This document shows positions 1-8,931 of a stretch of DNA of 64,000 bases, one piece after another. Under the pieces are notes generated by a model. It ran no database searches and was not told the DNA's origin. It was given only the letters and a program-made list of their open reading frames with translations. The stretch covers positions 62,001 through 126,000 of the forward strand of contig JAJQGT010000011.1 in NCBI GenBank assembly GCA_021201135.1, written 5' to 3'. A program made the position numbers and the translations under genes. The DNA is from Oscillospiraceae bacterium. GTDB taxonomy: Bacteria; Bacillota; Clostridia; Oscillospirales; Ruminococcaceae. Positions within the stretch are counted from its first letter, which is position 1. The number at the start of each line of letters is the position of its first letter.

Positions 1-2028
1 GTAAAATGATAGTGGCAAGCTGTCAGCCTTGACAGGCTCGATGCCGAGACGCTTGATTGCTCTTGTAACGGTTATAGACGGGCGAAGGTGCCTGCCGGTG
101 GTGTCGGAGACGGTGTAGGAAATTATCTGAAGCTCGCTCGGGCAGGTCAGGACGGAGAAGCAGTCGAACCTGCCGCCGGAGAGACGGCGATTGTCGCTGA
201 CCTCAAACCGAAGTCCTTCCCTTTCGAGGAGTTCGGCGTCGCGTCCGCTGAAAATGCCGGTTTTCTTCGAATCGTTCGGGAAGATGCCGTCGTTTGTGCC
301 CATGGTGAAGGCGACCTTGGGAGAAGTGATGACAGAACGTGATAAGTCCGAAATTACCACGCAGGAGAGCTTTTGCGGAGGGTTCGAGATTCCGCTGTCT
401 GAAAGCGAGAGCTTCAATAGCTCGCCGAATTCCTTGAGGGTGAGCTTGTCGTCGCCGATGGTGTTATATACTGCGGCGACCGAGTTCATAAGGGCGTTCC
501 ATAGCTGTTTGAACTGCCTTGCGGCTTCAAGCTTTTCGTCCTCGTCATAGTAGCTGTCGATGATGTCACGGGCACGTCTGGTCAGGTGGCTTTCCTCGAG
601 ACAGTCGCTGAATGACGTTGCCACCGTCTTTGCGTCGGCTGACTTGCAGGCGTCGTGAAGCTTTCGGAGCGGCTCGATTATCTTACGGCGAATCGAGTTG
701 AGGCGTTCGAGCTCTCTTTCCTCGCCGACGGTGAAGTCACTGAGCCACATATCGCCGTCAACGTTCCAGCGGACGGTATAGTCCTCTATCAGCGAGGTTT
801 CGAGCTCGTCGAAGTCGGAGAAGGGCGAACGCACATACTTCATAATCCTGTCGGTATCGGGCTTTCTCGTCGATGCGGCGTCGATAAGTGCAAAGGCAAA
901 GAGCATTACAGACATGTCCGAAGCCTTGTGCTTCTGGTCGAGGAAGTACGGGATATCGTATTTTTCGAAGGACGCTTCGATTGCGTCTTCATAGGTCGAA
1001 ATATCGCTTGCTATAACCGAGATGTCGTTATATGTATATCTGCCGTTCGAGACTAAATCCCGTATGCTCGCGGCGACGAAATCCGCTTCGTCGTAAATCG
1101 AACGACAGGAATAGATTCTGACACTGCCGTCCGGTTCGGAGAAAATACGATTTTTACCGGCAACGAAGTTGCCGTTGACGCAATCAGCGAGCTCTGTAAT
1201 GCCTTTGCACTTTACAGGAGTACTTGTACATGCGGCGTAACGATAGCTCTTATTCAGGGTTTTGCACAAATTTATAAGGCTATCTTCAGTCTCAAAGGAT
1301 TGAGAGTAAACGGAAGTCGGGGTGCGCTTCTCACCCACGGGAAGAGTCACGGAAACGCTGACCTCAACCGAGTCGCGAACCATCGAACGAATCATCGAGA
1401 GCTCATCCTGAGAAAAGTTATTGAAGCGGTCGATGTATATGTATTTATCTTTGAACGTTTCGGAAGCATCCGCCGAAACCGCTCCGGCAGAGATTACCGA
1501 GCTTTCGTCTCGGAGTCCCCTCTCAGAAAGCTTCCTGAGATACTCCTCAAAAATCACGGCGATATCGAAAAGCTTGTCGCCGGCGGTGCCTTCTATTCTT
1601 TCTGCTCCCAAATATAGCTGTTCTACTGTTGTTTCCGAACGTATCAGGGATTCGAGAACCGTCCCGATTTCGGCGATGAAGGCGGGCTTGTCGAGGAATC
1701 TTGTCAGAGCCTTGAGAATCTTCTTGCGGCGAACTTCTTTAAGCGTCAGATAAATTATCGGGATTTTCTCTTCGTTACGCATGAGTGAGCCGCCGTTCTG
1801 CGAGCTTTTGGAGAGAACCTCCTCAGAAAGGCGACGGAAGCTCTTGACTTCGACCCGGTTGAAGTCCTTCGCACCAAGCTCGTTATAGAGCATCTTGTCG
1901 AACTCAAAAGAAAACTGGTCTGGGATGACGCACAGGACGTCCTTGCCATCCTGCAAAAGTGTCCTGATTTCTTTAGCGTACATGACCATTTTTTCGTCCG
2001 GATATCCGCCGGTTACAATTCTCAGCAT
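1..2028 (-). CDS. addB: AddB-type helicase-nuclease subunit (5' part, truncated by window edge)
   Basis: Open on the minus strand from ATG 2028 to the window edge (676 codons); the C-terminal half, where the iron-sulfur nuclease domain should be, lies outside. AddB partners AddA in repair of double-strand breaks. I translated the first ~240 codons by hand: the N-terminus reads MLRIVTGGYPDEKMVMYAKE, followed by CVIPDQFSFEFDKM and VKSFRRLSEEVL, which match the AddB pattern (PEQ.SFE, V.SF.RL). The P-loop usually found in the first 20 residues is absent. An in-frame ATG also lies at 2046, but AAGGGAG sits 9 bases before 2028, so I prefer 2028. Family is likely; activity is not shown. Confidence 0.75.
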   Translation of the reverse strand, partial: MLRIVTGGYPDEKMVMYAKEIRTLLQDGKDVLCVIPDQFSFEFDKMLYNELGAKDFNRVEVKSFRRLSEEVLSKSSQNGGSLMRNEEKIPIIYLTLKEVRRKKILKALTRFLDKPAFIAEIGTVLESLIRSETTVEQLYLGAERIEGTAGDKLFDIAVIFEEYLRKLSERGLRDESSVISAGAVSADASETFKDKYIYIDRFNNFSQDELSMIRSMVRDSVEVSVSVTLPVGEKRTPTSVYSQSFETEDSLINLCKTLNKSYRYAACTSTPVKCKGITELADCVNGNFVAGKNRIFSEPDGSVRIYSCRSIYDEADFVAASIRDLVSNGRYTYNDISVIASDISTYEDAIEASFEKYDIPYFLDQKHKASDMSVMLFAFALIDAASTRKPDTDRIMKYVRSPFSDFDELETSLIEDYTVRWNVDGDMWLSDFTVGEERELERLNSIRRKIIEPLRKLHDACKSADAKTVATSFSDCLEESHLTRRARDIIDSYYDEDEKLEAARQFKQLWNALMNSVAAVYNTIGDDKLTLKEFGELLKLSLSDSGISNPPQKLSCVVISDLSRSVITSPKVAFTMGTNDGIFPNDSKKTGIFSGRDAELLEREGLRFEVSDNRRLSGGRFDCFSVLTCPSELQIISYTVSDTTGRHLRPSITVTRAIKRLGIEPVKADSLPLSFY

Positions 2029-2093
2029 GGCTCTCGCTCCCTTCATGATATTTATATTTTACAGCAGAAGGTGGAGAAAGTCAATGCTTTAGA

Positions 2094-2135
2094 AACCCCT
2101 CCGGCGGCTACGCCGCCACCTCCCCTTTCAGGTGA
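2094..2135. repeat. GGCGGC/GCCGCC hairpin, possible intergenic repeat
   Basis: GGCGGC TAC GCCGCC between spoIIR and addB is flanked by CCCCT/AGGTGA-type sequence of the kind scattered between genes in related gut Firmicutes. Only one copy is seen here, so the repeat status is inference; it could simply be a weak terminator for spoIIR. Confidence 0.3.
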
Positions 2136-2139
2136 GGCT

Positions 2140-2745
2140 TTAACCTCTCTCAACTAACCTTGTACTGTCACTAAAGAAGCTCTTGACTTTCTGCCAGAGT
2201 TCAAAACAGAAGAGCTTATATTGGACTTTTTCCGGCTCGCTGATGATTATCAGATCATCGTCGTCAAGGACTTCACAATCATCTATGGAAATCGCTCCCG
2301 AGACGCAGAGGGACGGATAGAGGACGCACCACCAGTTTTTGCCCTCTGCCTCGCCGATGAAGACGCAGAGAGCATCATAGTAGCCTTCGGGGAGGGTGAA
2401 ATCGTCGTATTCCCGCCTGTCCACAAGAACGTTCTCATACGAAACGGTGACTCTGAGGCTTGTTACTGCTTCGGCAACCTCGGTGATTTCTTCGATATGC
2501 GAAGTTATTAAGTCGACGGCTTCGGATTTGGATGCAACTTCGGAAGTGAGCTCGGAGACGTATGCCAAAACAGCATCCCGGACTTCGAGCTTTTCCGATT
2601 GATCTTCTTCGCTGTCGGAATTGGCGACAACGTGAAGGCGAACGAGCTTCGAGGTGGTGTTTTCGACTTCGACCACGCCCGTCATTCCCCGGGTTATCAG
2701 GGAAAGTATCAGCGCCAGAAGTATGCTTATCGTGATTTTTTGCAT
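2140..2745 (-). CDS. spoIIR: Stage II sporulation protein R
   Basis: 201 residues. SpoIIR is the forespore signal that triggers SpoIIGA to process pro-sigma-E in the mother cell. Residues 1-24 form a signal/anchor segment (MQKITISILLALILSLITRG). The family motif LVRLHVVANSDSEEDQ follows at about residues 33-48, then the KLEVRDAVL block. Length is usual for the family. It lies just past the terminator of the mreB gene and upstream of addB in the direction of transcription, so it probably has its own forespore promoter, which I could not identify by eye. Confidence 0.9.
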   Translation of the reverse strand: MQKITISILLALILSLITRGMTGVVEVENTTSKLVRLHVVANSDSEEDQSEKLEVRDAVLAYVSELTSEVASKSEAVDLITSHIEEITEVAEAVTSLRVTVSYENVLVDRREYDDFTLPEGYYDALCVFIGEAEGKNWWCVLYPSLCVSGAISIDDCEVLDDDDLIIISEPEKVQYKLFCFELWQKVKSFFSDSTRLVERG

Positions 2746-2807
2746 GTCAGTGTTATCCCGCCTTTCGGAAAGAATTATTGGCAGGAAATGGAATTAATAT
2801 TCAATAA

Positions 2808-2837
2808 AAATTGACCCACACGAAAATGGGTCAATTT
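2808..2837 (-). terminator. Rho-independent terminator after mreB-like gene
   Basis: An 11-bp perfect stem (2808-2818 with 2827-2837) and an 8-base loop; on the minus strand it runs into TTTTTATTG. It ends the 6821-recD2-comF-mreB operon and separates it from spoIIR. Confidence 0.8.
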
Positions 2838-2856
2838 CAGAAAACACAGTTTACTT

Positions 2857-3864
2857 TCAGTAAACTGAAACTTTTTCGAAGCCGTTGCGGAGTTTGTCCT
2901 GAATCGAGAAGACGCGATAGGTTCCTCTTGCGACACAGCCGAGAGGGTCTTCGGCAATGCGACACTTGACGCCGGTTTCACGGGTTATGTAGAGGTCGAT
3001 GTTACGGATGAGGGCTCCTCCGCCGGTCAGTATAATTCCCGATTCCATTATGTCTCCGGCAAGCTCTGGAGGAGTCTTTTCGAAGACGGACATGATGGCG
3101 GAGATTATCGTGTCGATGTTCTCCTGAATCGCGGTTGTGATGTCGAGCTCGCTTACTTCCACCGATGCCGGAAGACCGTTTATAAGGCTTCTGCCGGTGA
3201 CGGTGGCGGTCGGCTCATCAGAGGACCAGAAGACATTTGCCGTGCTGATTTTCAACTCTTCGGCGGCTCGCTCTCCTATCAGAAGGCGATGTTTGTCGCC
3301 GATGTATTTCGCAATCGACTTATCAAGGACGTTTCCGGCACACTTTACCGATGCTGATGCTACAACTCCACCAAGAGAAGTGACTGCTATATCAGTCGTA
3401 CCACCGCCGATGTCGACGACCATCTGCCCATAGGGCTTGAGGATGTCTGCGCCCACTCCGAGAAGAGCCGCAACCGGCTCCTCGATAAGATAGACGGTTC
3501 TGGCACCCGCCGAAACCGCACTTTCGACGACGGCTTTTCTCTCAACCGTGGTTATACCCGACGGAACGCACATTACAATTCGGGGATTGATAAGGCGATG
3601 CCCGATTACTTTCAGAATACAGAGGCGGATAAGCTCCTGCGCCATGTCGTTATTCGAGATTACGCCATCCTTGAGAGGTCGGATAACCGCGATGTGTGGG
3701 GGATTTCTGCCTATCATCTTATAGGCCTCCTCGCCGAAGGCAACAACTTCCTCGGTGTTTCTGTTGAATGCTATTACCGTCGGCTCGTTCAGGACTGCCT
3801 TGCCGCCGGTCATGATTATTATATTTGCTGTCCCGAGATCAATTCCCAAATCAAGCCTCGACAC
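2857..3864 (-). CDS. MreB/Mbl-family bacterial actin
   Basis: 335 residues, full length for MreB. Phosphate-1 loop DLGIDLGTANI at 5-15, VIRPLKDGVI at about 60-70, phosphate-2 loop DIGGGTTDIAV at 151-161 and the adenosine motif GGGALIRNID near 280. The protein polymerises under the membrane and guides cell-wall synthesis. There is no mreC or mreD beside it; it sits downstream of comF, so it is probably an additional paralogue (Mbl or MreBH type) and I give no symbol. A strong terminator follows its stop codon. Confidence 0.85.
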   Translation of the reverse strand: MSRLDLGIDLGTANIIIMTGGKAVLNEPTVIAFNRNTEEVVAFGEEAYKMIGRNPPHIAVIRPLKDGVISNNDMAQELIRLCILKVIGHRLINPRIVMCVPSGITTVERKAVVESAVSAGARTVYLIEEPVAALLGVGADILKPYGQMVVDIGGGTTDIAVTSLGGVVASASVKCAGNVLDKSIAKYIGDKHRLLIGERAAEELKISTANVFWSSDEPTATVTGRSLINGLPASVEVSELDITTAIQENIDTIISAIMSVFEKTPPELAGDIMESGIILTGGGALIRNIDLYITRETGVKCRIAEDPLGCVARGTYRVFSIQDKLRNGFEKVSVY

Positions 3865-3885
3865 TTGGCACCTCCTGTGTTATTT

Positions 3886-4569
3886 CTAATCGCTTAACTG
3901 AGCTAAGACGGCGCAGTAGACCTTTTCGGCTCCCCTGTCCTTGAGCACCCTTGCACACTCGGAAAGTGTGCTCCCACTCGTCACTATGTCGTCGCAGAGG
4001 AGCACCGTCTTGCCGGTTATATCCATACTGTTTCTTCCGGTTTTATAGACCTTCGACGCAAGTATTTTTCTTTGCTCCAAAGATTGTTCATGCTGAGCTT
4101 TGCGGGTGTGCTTCTTTTTGATAAGATTCTTAACAACCGGAATTCCCAGCTCTTTTGAAAGAAGATTTGCAATTATCTCCGCCTGATTATAACCGAGCTT
4201 GTTCTTACGGGTCATGGTCATCGGCACAAAGGTGATCATATCGCACTGCGAGACGACGCCCGCACGGTAAAGATTGTCCCGAAGCTCGGGACAGAGATAT
4301 TTTGCGGCGTTCTCACCGTAGTGGTATTTGAGCCGGAGAACCCCGTCACGGATTGCTCCGTCATAGCTTCCTGCCGCACAGCAACCGGAGAAATTCACCT
4401 CGCCGACACTAAGATACAGAGGAAAGCGGTTTTTGGACTGCTCGATCTCGGTCTCAACTCTGCCGGCACACCTTGCACAAACAAGCTTGTCGTGCTCGAT
4501 GACCGCTCCGCAGAAGCCGCACCTGTTCGGATAGACAAAGCTTAATAGCCTTGAAAACGCCTTAATCAT
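3886..4569 (-). CDS. comF: ComF-family amidophosphoribosyltransferase-like protein
   Basis: 227 residues from ATG 4569. A zinc-ribbon-like head (CGFCGAVIEHDKLVCARC, near residues 17-34) precedes a phosphoribosyltransferase-type fold with VLLCDDIVTSGSTL near the end. ComF proteins act in DNA uptake and single-strand DNA handling. The start overlaps the recD2 stop (ATGATTAA) and GGAGGG lies 8 bases before it, which rules out the longer reading from 4623. The overlap implies translational coupling to recD2. Confidence 0.85.
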   Translation of the reverse strand: MIKAFSRLLSFVYPNRCGFCGAVIEHDKLVCARCAGRVETEIEQSKNRFPLYLSVGEVNFSGCCAAGSYDGAIRDGVLRLKYHYGENAAKYLCPELRDNLYRAGVVSQCDMITFVPMTMTRKNKLGYNQAEIIANLLSKELGIPVVKNLIKKKHTRKAQHEQSLEQRKILASKVYKTGRNSMDITGKTVLLCDDIVTSGSTLSECARVLKDRGAEKVYCAVLAQLSD

Positions 4570-6808
4570 CCGCTTCACCCTCCGGAACTTCTTTGAAGCT
4601 GTCACTACGGAGCATGTCCTCAAGGCAGGTGTAACGGTTCATTCTTATGTTGTTATTTATCATAAATTCAAGCCTCTTGGCTGAGCCGACAATTACGAGG
4701 AGCTTTTTTGCCCTCGTGACGGCTGTATATAGTAGATTTCTGAAATAGAGACGGTCGTAGCCGCCCAAAATCGGGATTATGACGGCATCAAACTCACAGC
4801 CCTGACTCTTATGTACGGTTGCAGCATAGGAGAGTTCGAGATTGTCGAGGTTTTTCGTGTCGTACTTGCAGACTCTGCCGTCGAAGTCGATTTCCATGAT
4901 GCCCAAAATTCCGTTCAATTTCGTTATGACGCCGATGTCGCCGTTGAAGATGCCGGAGCCTTCCTCTTTGTCCTTCTTCCACTCAAGGTCATAATCGTTC
5001 TTGACCTGCATGACCTTATCGCCGAGGCGGAAGGTATAGAGAGGTGTTTTTATCTCCGACTTTTCGTATGACGGCGGATTCAGCTCGGCTTGAAGAAGCT
5101 TGTTGAGCTCAACCGTTCCGAGGGGTCCCTTCCTTGTGGGTGTTAATACCTGAATATCGTCAATCGGCGAAAAGCCGTAGGTTTTCGGAAGGCGGTTGAG
5201 GCAGAGGTCGACCGTCAGCTCGGCGCACGACTGAAAATCGAGGCGTTGCATGAAGAAGAAATCGCTGTTGTTGCGGCTGAGGTCCGGCATTTCGCCACGG
5301 ACAATCTTGTGGGCGTTGGTGACGATTGCGCTTTCGCTCGCCTGACGGAAAATCTCGGTCAGGGCGATTACGGGGACGGTGCCGCTCCTGATGATATCGT
5401 GCAGGAGGTTTCCCGCACCGACGCTCGGGAGCTGGTCGCTGTCGCCGACCATGATGAGCTTGCAGTTAATCTTGATCGCACGGAGAAGCGACTCGAAGAG
5501 AAGTACATCGACCATCGACATCTCGTCGACGACGAGGGCGTCGCAATCAAGAAGGTTTTCCTCGTCGTGCTCGAACCGGAACTGGTCTCCGTCGGACGGG
5601 ATTACGCCCAGAAGACGGTGGATGGTCTTGGCTTCCCTGCCCGTGAGCTCTGACGCACGCTTTGCGGCTCTGCCTGTTGGGGCACAGATGAAGACCTTCT
5701 GCCCCTGCTGCTCAAGAAGGGAGATGATGCCGTTAAGTGTCGTCGTCTTGCCGGTTCCGGGACCGCCCGTTAAAATCATGAAGCCCTTCGAGAGAGCCGT
5801 ATTGATGGCGAGGCGTTGCTTTTCCTCATAGGTGATGTCAAACTCTTCCTCGGCGAGGTCTATTACTTCATCATAGTTGATTCCGGTGTCGAATGCAAGC
5901 GAATTCATGATTGAAAGGCGACGGGAGATATAATCCTCGGCGGTGAAATACTCCTTCAGCATGACATACTGCTTGTCCTTTTTTATGTAGATGTATAAGT
6001 ACTCTTCCTCGGCTTCCGAGACTATGGTCTCATTGATGAGCTCTTTGTCGCACTTAAGAAAGTTCGAGGCGATGTCTATAAGCTTGTCCTTCGGGAGGCA
6101 GGTGTGCCCTGATAATGCGTTTTCGTTCAGAACGTATTTTATTCCTGCGGAAAGTCGGAGATAGTTGTCGGGGGCTATTCCCTTGTCCTTGGCTATCTCC
6201 TCAGCAGTCATGAACGGGAGCTCGACGCCGTTGCCGCAAAGGATATATGGGTTATGCTCGATTAATGAGATGGTCTTGTCGCCGTACTTTTTCCACGCCT
6301 TGACGCCGTACATCGTGGGAGTGCCGAGCTTCGAAAAATAGCCGATTACGTTGCGGAAGCCGATTACCTTTTGGAACTCCTCCGCATATTTCTTCGCCTT
6401 CGTTTCGGTGATGCCGTTTACTTCCGTCAGGCGTTCGGGGTGGTTTTCGAGAATATCGAGGGTCTCCTCACCGAATATCTTGACGAGGGCTTTTGCGGCA
6501 ACGGGACCGATGCCCTTGACAACGCCGCTCGCAAGATAGCGCTGAATTGCCGAGACCTCGACGGGAAGGGAGCGGATACAGCTCGACGCCTTGAACTGGT
6601 GTCCGAATTTCGGGTGCTCGGAGAAGGAGCCGGTGAGTTCCAGCTCTTCTCCCTCGTCGACATTTCCGAGGTCGCCGACAACCGTCAGGAGCTCATCGCC
6701 CAGGTCGAGAGTGATGACGGCAAAGCCACTATTGTCGTTACGGTAGGTCACACTGTCGACCGTGCCCGATATTTTCACTTCATCAGTCTTTGCCGATGAC
6801 TTTGCCAT
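4562..6808 (-). CDS. recD2: RecD2-type ATP-dependent 5'-3' DNA helicase
   Basis: 748 residues. An N-terminal OB-like segment (ISGTVDSVTYRNDNSGFAVI) is followed by helix-hairpin-helix repeats (VVKGIGPVAAKALVK, about 96-110), then the SF1B motor: Walker A GGPGTGKTTT at 348-357, Walker B VVDEMSMVD, and C-terminal motifs TVHKSQGCEFD and LLYTAVTRAKK. This is the long RecD2 form found in bacteria without RecBC, which fits AddB nearby. The second gene of a four-gene operon between the 100-residue protein and comF. Confidence 0.93.
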   Translation of the reverse strand: MAKSSAKTDEVKISGTVDSVTYRNDNSGFAVITLDLGDELLTVVGDLGNVDEGEELELTGSFSEHPKFGHQFKASSCIRSLPVEVSAIQRYLASGVVKGIGPVAAKALVKIFGEETLDILENHPERLTEVNGITETKAKKYAEEFQKVIGFRNVIGYFSKLGTPTMYGVKAWKKYGDKTISLIEHNPYILCGNGVELPFMTAEEIAKDKGIAPDNYLRLSAGIKYVLNENALSGHTCLPKDKLIDIASNFLKCDKELINETIVSEAEEEYLYIYIKKDKQYVMLKEYFTAEDYISRRLSIMNSLAFDTGINYDEVIDLAEEEFDITYEEKQRLAINTALSKGFMILTGGPGTGKTTTLNGIISLLEQQGQKVFICAPTGRAAKRASELTGREAKTIHRLLGVIPSDGDQFRFEHDEENLLDCDALVVDEMSMVDVLLFESLLRAIKINCKLIMVGDSDQLPSVGAGNLLHDIIRSGTVPVIALTEIFRQASESAIVTNAHKIVRGEMPDLSRNNSDFFFMQRLDFQSCAELTVDLCLNRLPKTYGFSPIDDIQVLTPTRKGPLGTVELNKLLQAELNPPSYEKSEIKTPLYTFRLGDKVMQVKNDYDLEWKKDKEEGSGIFNGDIGVITKLNGILGIMEIDFDGRVCKYDTKNLDNLELSYAATVHKSQGCEFDAVIIPILGGYDRLYFRNLLYTAVTRAKKLLVIVGSAKRLEFMINNNIRMNRYTCLEDMLRSDSFKEVPEGEADD

Positions 6809-6820
6809 TCTGTCACTTCC

Positions 6821-7123
6821 CTATTCAATCTCAAATGCGTTTCCCATCTTTTTCTGTAAGCTTTCGAGCCACTTGCGGGATTCATCCGTTCTGACGGAAT
6901 CCACAACTATCAGCCGAGCCTTGCAGTCACGGACGGCTCCCGATTCTTTCAGCTTTTCTACAAGCCATTCAAAGCATTCACAATCGCTTTCGAAATATAT
7001 TCTGATTTCGGCTTGGGGCTTCAGCGTAGTTTCCTTGCGGCAGAAGTGCTCGTTTATGAGCTCTACCGCCAGGAACACCGCCAAAACAAACAAAAGCCCT
7101 ATCGCTAATTTTATAAGTACCAT
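6821..7123 (-). CDS. Small single-pass membrane protein of unknown function
   Basis: 100 residues. One N-terminal membrane helix (IKLAIGLLFVLAVFLAVELI, residues 4-23), then a soluble mixed domain with IRIYFESDCECFEWLVEKL and a C-terminal RKWLESLQKKMG. I do not recognise the family. The gene ends 12 bases before recD2, so it is very likely cotranscribed with it. A good promoter (7190-7218) and an AGGAGG-like site precede it. Confidence 0.7.
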   Translation of the reverse strand: MVLIKLAIGLLFVLAVFLAVELINEHFCRKETTLKPQAEIRIYFESDCECFEWLVEKLKESGAVRDCKARLIVVDSVRTDESRKWLESLQKKMGNAFEIE

Positions 7124-7189
7124 TCTGACTCCTCCGTATACTTTGTTATTTTCAAAGTATGCCGAGTCGTCAGAATACGTTACACTGAG

Positions 7190-7218
7190 ATTATACTACT
7201 TTGGCGTCCCGTTTGCAA
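7190..7218 (-). promoter_or_regulatory. Promoter of the 6821-recD2-comF-mreB operon
   Basis: Read on the minus strand: TTGCAA, 17-base spacer, TATAAT. It leaves an untranslated leader of about 60 bases before ATG 7123. Confidence 0.65.
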
Positions 7219-7398
7219 TCATTTTTTGTTGGCGTCAACCTCATCACGGGCAAGAAGTATATTCTCCTCGGAACGGTTATATACCCTGCCGTTTTCGTCG
7301 GTATAGTTATCGACTATCGTGTTTTCCTCGAATACCGGGATTACCTCGCCCTTGGGTCGATAAATTCTTACGTTTTCGCCTTTTTTGATTTTCTTCAT
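7219..7398 (-). CDS. Small hypothetical protein, 59 residues
   Basis: ATG at 7398 with GGAGG 8-12 bases before it, TGA at 7219-7221. It begins MKKIKKGENVRIYRPKGEVI and ends RDEVDANKK; the composition is soluble and charged, with no Cys and no membrane segment. I do not recognise it. The good ribosome binding site and natural codon use make it a likely gene. The promoter for the next operon lies at its 3' end, so the two may be partly cotranscribed. Confidence 0.55.
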   Translation of the reverse strand: MKKIKKGENVRIYRPKGEVIPVFEENTIVDNYTDENGRVYNRSEENILLARDEVDANKK

Positions 7399-7460
7399 GC
7401 TTAAGCCTCCGTTTCTCGGACTATTTTGCCCAAACGGGACAGAAAAATTCTATTTGTGGA

Positions 7461-7489
7461 TTGTACTTTCCCCGAAAATGATATATAAT
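7461..7489 (+). promoter_or_regulatory. Promoter of the 7525 membrane protein gene
   Basis: TTGTAC, 17 bases, TATAAT; AAGGAGG follows at 7508-7514, ahead of the ATG. Confidence 0.7.
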
Positions 7490-7524
7490 GTAAGTACGTT
7501 TTTCTCAAGGAGGATGAATCCATC

Positions 7525-8091
7525 ATGAATAAACCAAAACTGCTTGCCCAATCGGCACTCTATCTCATAGTCTGCGAGCTTGCCGCGTTTGTTATCGTTA
7601 TGTTCTTCCCGATGGCTTATCAGAACATCGGAGTGAGCATGAGCGTTGTTTTCGGAATCTGCTCGACCGGTGCTTGCATCTGTCTTTATGGAGATTTCGC
7701 TTGGAAAGCCGGAAAGAAAGCCGGTGTCAAGGATGCAAGGCTCGACGGAGTTGACAATTCCTATTTCGGATTTATGATGGGGCTTATCCCGACCGGGATT
7801 AACTATATCTTTGTGATACTCGTTTATCTCTCGAAGTTCAGGGTTATTTCGTATGACTTCTATCCGCTCTATAAGACTCTTACATTCTACTTCATGCCGT
7901 GGACATACTTATTTGCTCCGAACACGATGGTTGACGGAGTGAGCACCACCATGGCGGCGGTTGATTTGCCGTGGTACGGACTGCTTATCATAACTATCCT
8001 GCCGCTTACCTTCCTTGTCACATGCTATATTGCGTTCTATATCGGATACAAGAATTACGATATGAAGGCGAAGATAGTTTACGGTAAATAA
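7525..8091 (+). CDS. Multi-pass membrane protein of unknown function
   Basis: 188 residues with about four hydrophobic segments (residues 10-30, 36-54, 82-106 and 148-172). A positively charged loop FAWKAGKKAGVKDARLDG lies between the second and third. I do not recognise a family. AAGGAGG and a clean promoter precede it; cwlD follows after 72 bases with its own ribosome binding site. Its position before cwlD gives no firm clue to function. Confidence 0.6.
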   Translation: MNKPKLLAQSALYLIVCELAAFVIVMFFPMAYQNIGVSMSVVFGICSTGACICLYGDFAWKAGKKAGVKDARLDGVDNSYFGFMMGLIPTGINYIFVILVYLSKFRVISYDFYPLYKTLTFYFMPWTYLFAPNTMVDGVSTTMAAVDLPWYGLLIITILPLTFLVTCYIAFYIGYKNYDMKAKIVYGK

Positions 8092-8163
8092 AGCATAATC
8101 TTTAAGACAACCTCATAGTTTGTACAAACAAGTTTTGTAAAAACAGATTTCGGAGGTTTTCTT

Positions 8164-8902
8164 ATGTTGAAGAAGCTTTGGACCAACCGGGTCGGTGCGC
8201 TTATTCTGATGCTGTGCGCATTCTTGCTGGTTTTCGGGTTCATAAATACGGCTGACGAGCCGATTGCGGTTATTCCTGTCGATGCCGAAGCGGAAAGCAT
8301 CTACCCGACCATAATCCTTGATGCCGGTCACGGCGGAATCGACAGCGGATGTGTGAGCATTAACGGCGCCGAGGAGAAGGACATAAATTTAAGCATTATG
8401 CTGAAGCTTCAGGGGATGCTCGAGGCGGCGGGGTTTGAGACTATAGTCACGAGGAGCACAGACACTTCGATTCACGACCCGGGCGTTACGGGCTTGGGGA
8501 ATCAGAAGAAATCGGACATGGAAAACCGGCTTGCTATCGTGAACTCGGTCGACAATGCAATTTTCGTCTCGGTTCACCAGAACACCTATACCGACTCGCA
8601 ATACTCGGGAGCGCAGATGTTCTATACCGCCGAGAGCTCGGAGAGCGCAAAGCTTGCGGGGGGTTCTGCAAAGTAGCTTCGTCAAGTACCTCCAGCCCGA
8701 CAACGAGCGTGAGACGAAGCCGGTCGGGAGCGAGATATATCTTCTGCATTTTGCAAACTGCCCCGCAGTGATGGCGGAATGTGGCTTCCTTTCGAATCAG
8801 GAGGAAGCGGATAAACTGGAAACGGAAGAATACCAGAGTGAAGTGGCGTTCACGCTCTTCTCGGGTATATGTGAATATGTTTTCTCGGACTATGGAGTTT
8901 AG
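8164..8902 (+). pseudogene. cwlD: CwlD-like N-acetylmuramoyl-L-alanine amidase, frameshifted
   Basis: An N-terminal anchor (residues 11-28) is followed by Amidase_3 motifs: ILDAGHGGIDSG, the metal-binding Glu in NGAEEKDINL, and VSVHQNTY. The frame breaks at the GCGGGGGG run near 8657-8664. Reading on in the next frame restores the family C-terminus (LQSSFVKYLQPDNERE, then PAVMAECGFLSNQEEA with the catalytic Glu) to 8902. Five Gs instead of six would give one intact protein of about 245 residues. CwlD makes muramic lactam in spore cortex together with PdaA. Either a real frameshift or an error in a G run. Confidence 0.75.
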
Positions 8903-8931
8903 GAGTCCGGGAATCGAAAGGATTGTTTAAA

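Noticed and set aside
6762-7388. A 208-codon plus-strand open frame over the start of recD2 and the 100-residue gene
   Set aside because: It is antisense to two better-supported genes and a promoter; composition is Ser/Arg/Phe-rich without domain character and there is no ribosome binding site.
8118-8129. Perfect palindrome GTTTGTACAAAC upstream of cwlD
   Set aside because: Only 12 bases, AT-rich and not placed on a recognisable promoter; could occur by chance.
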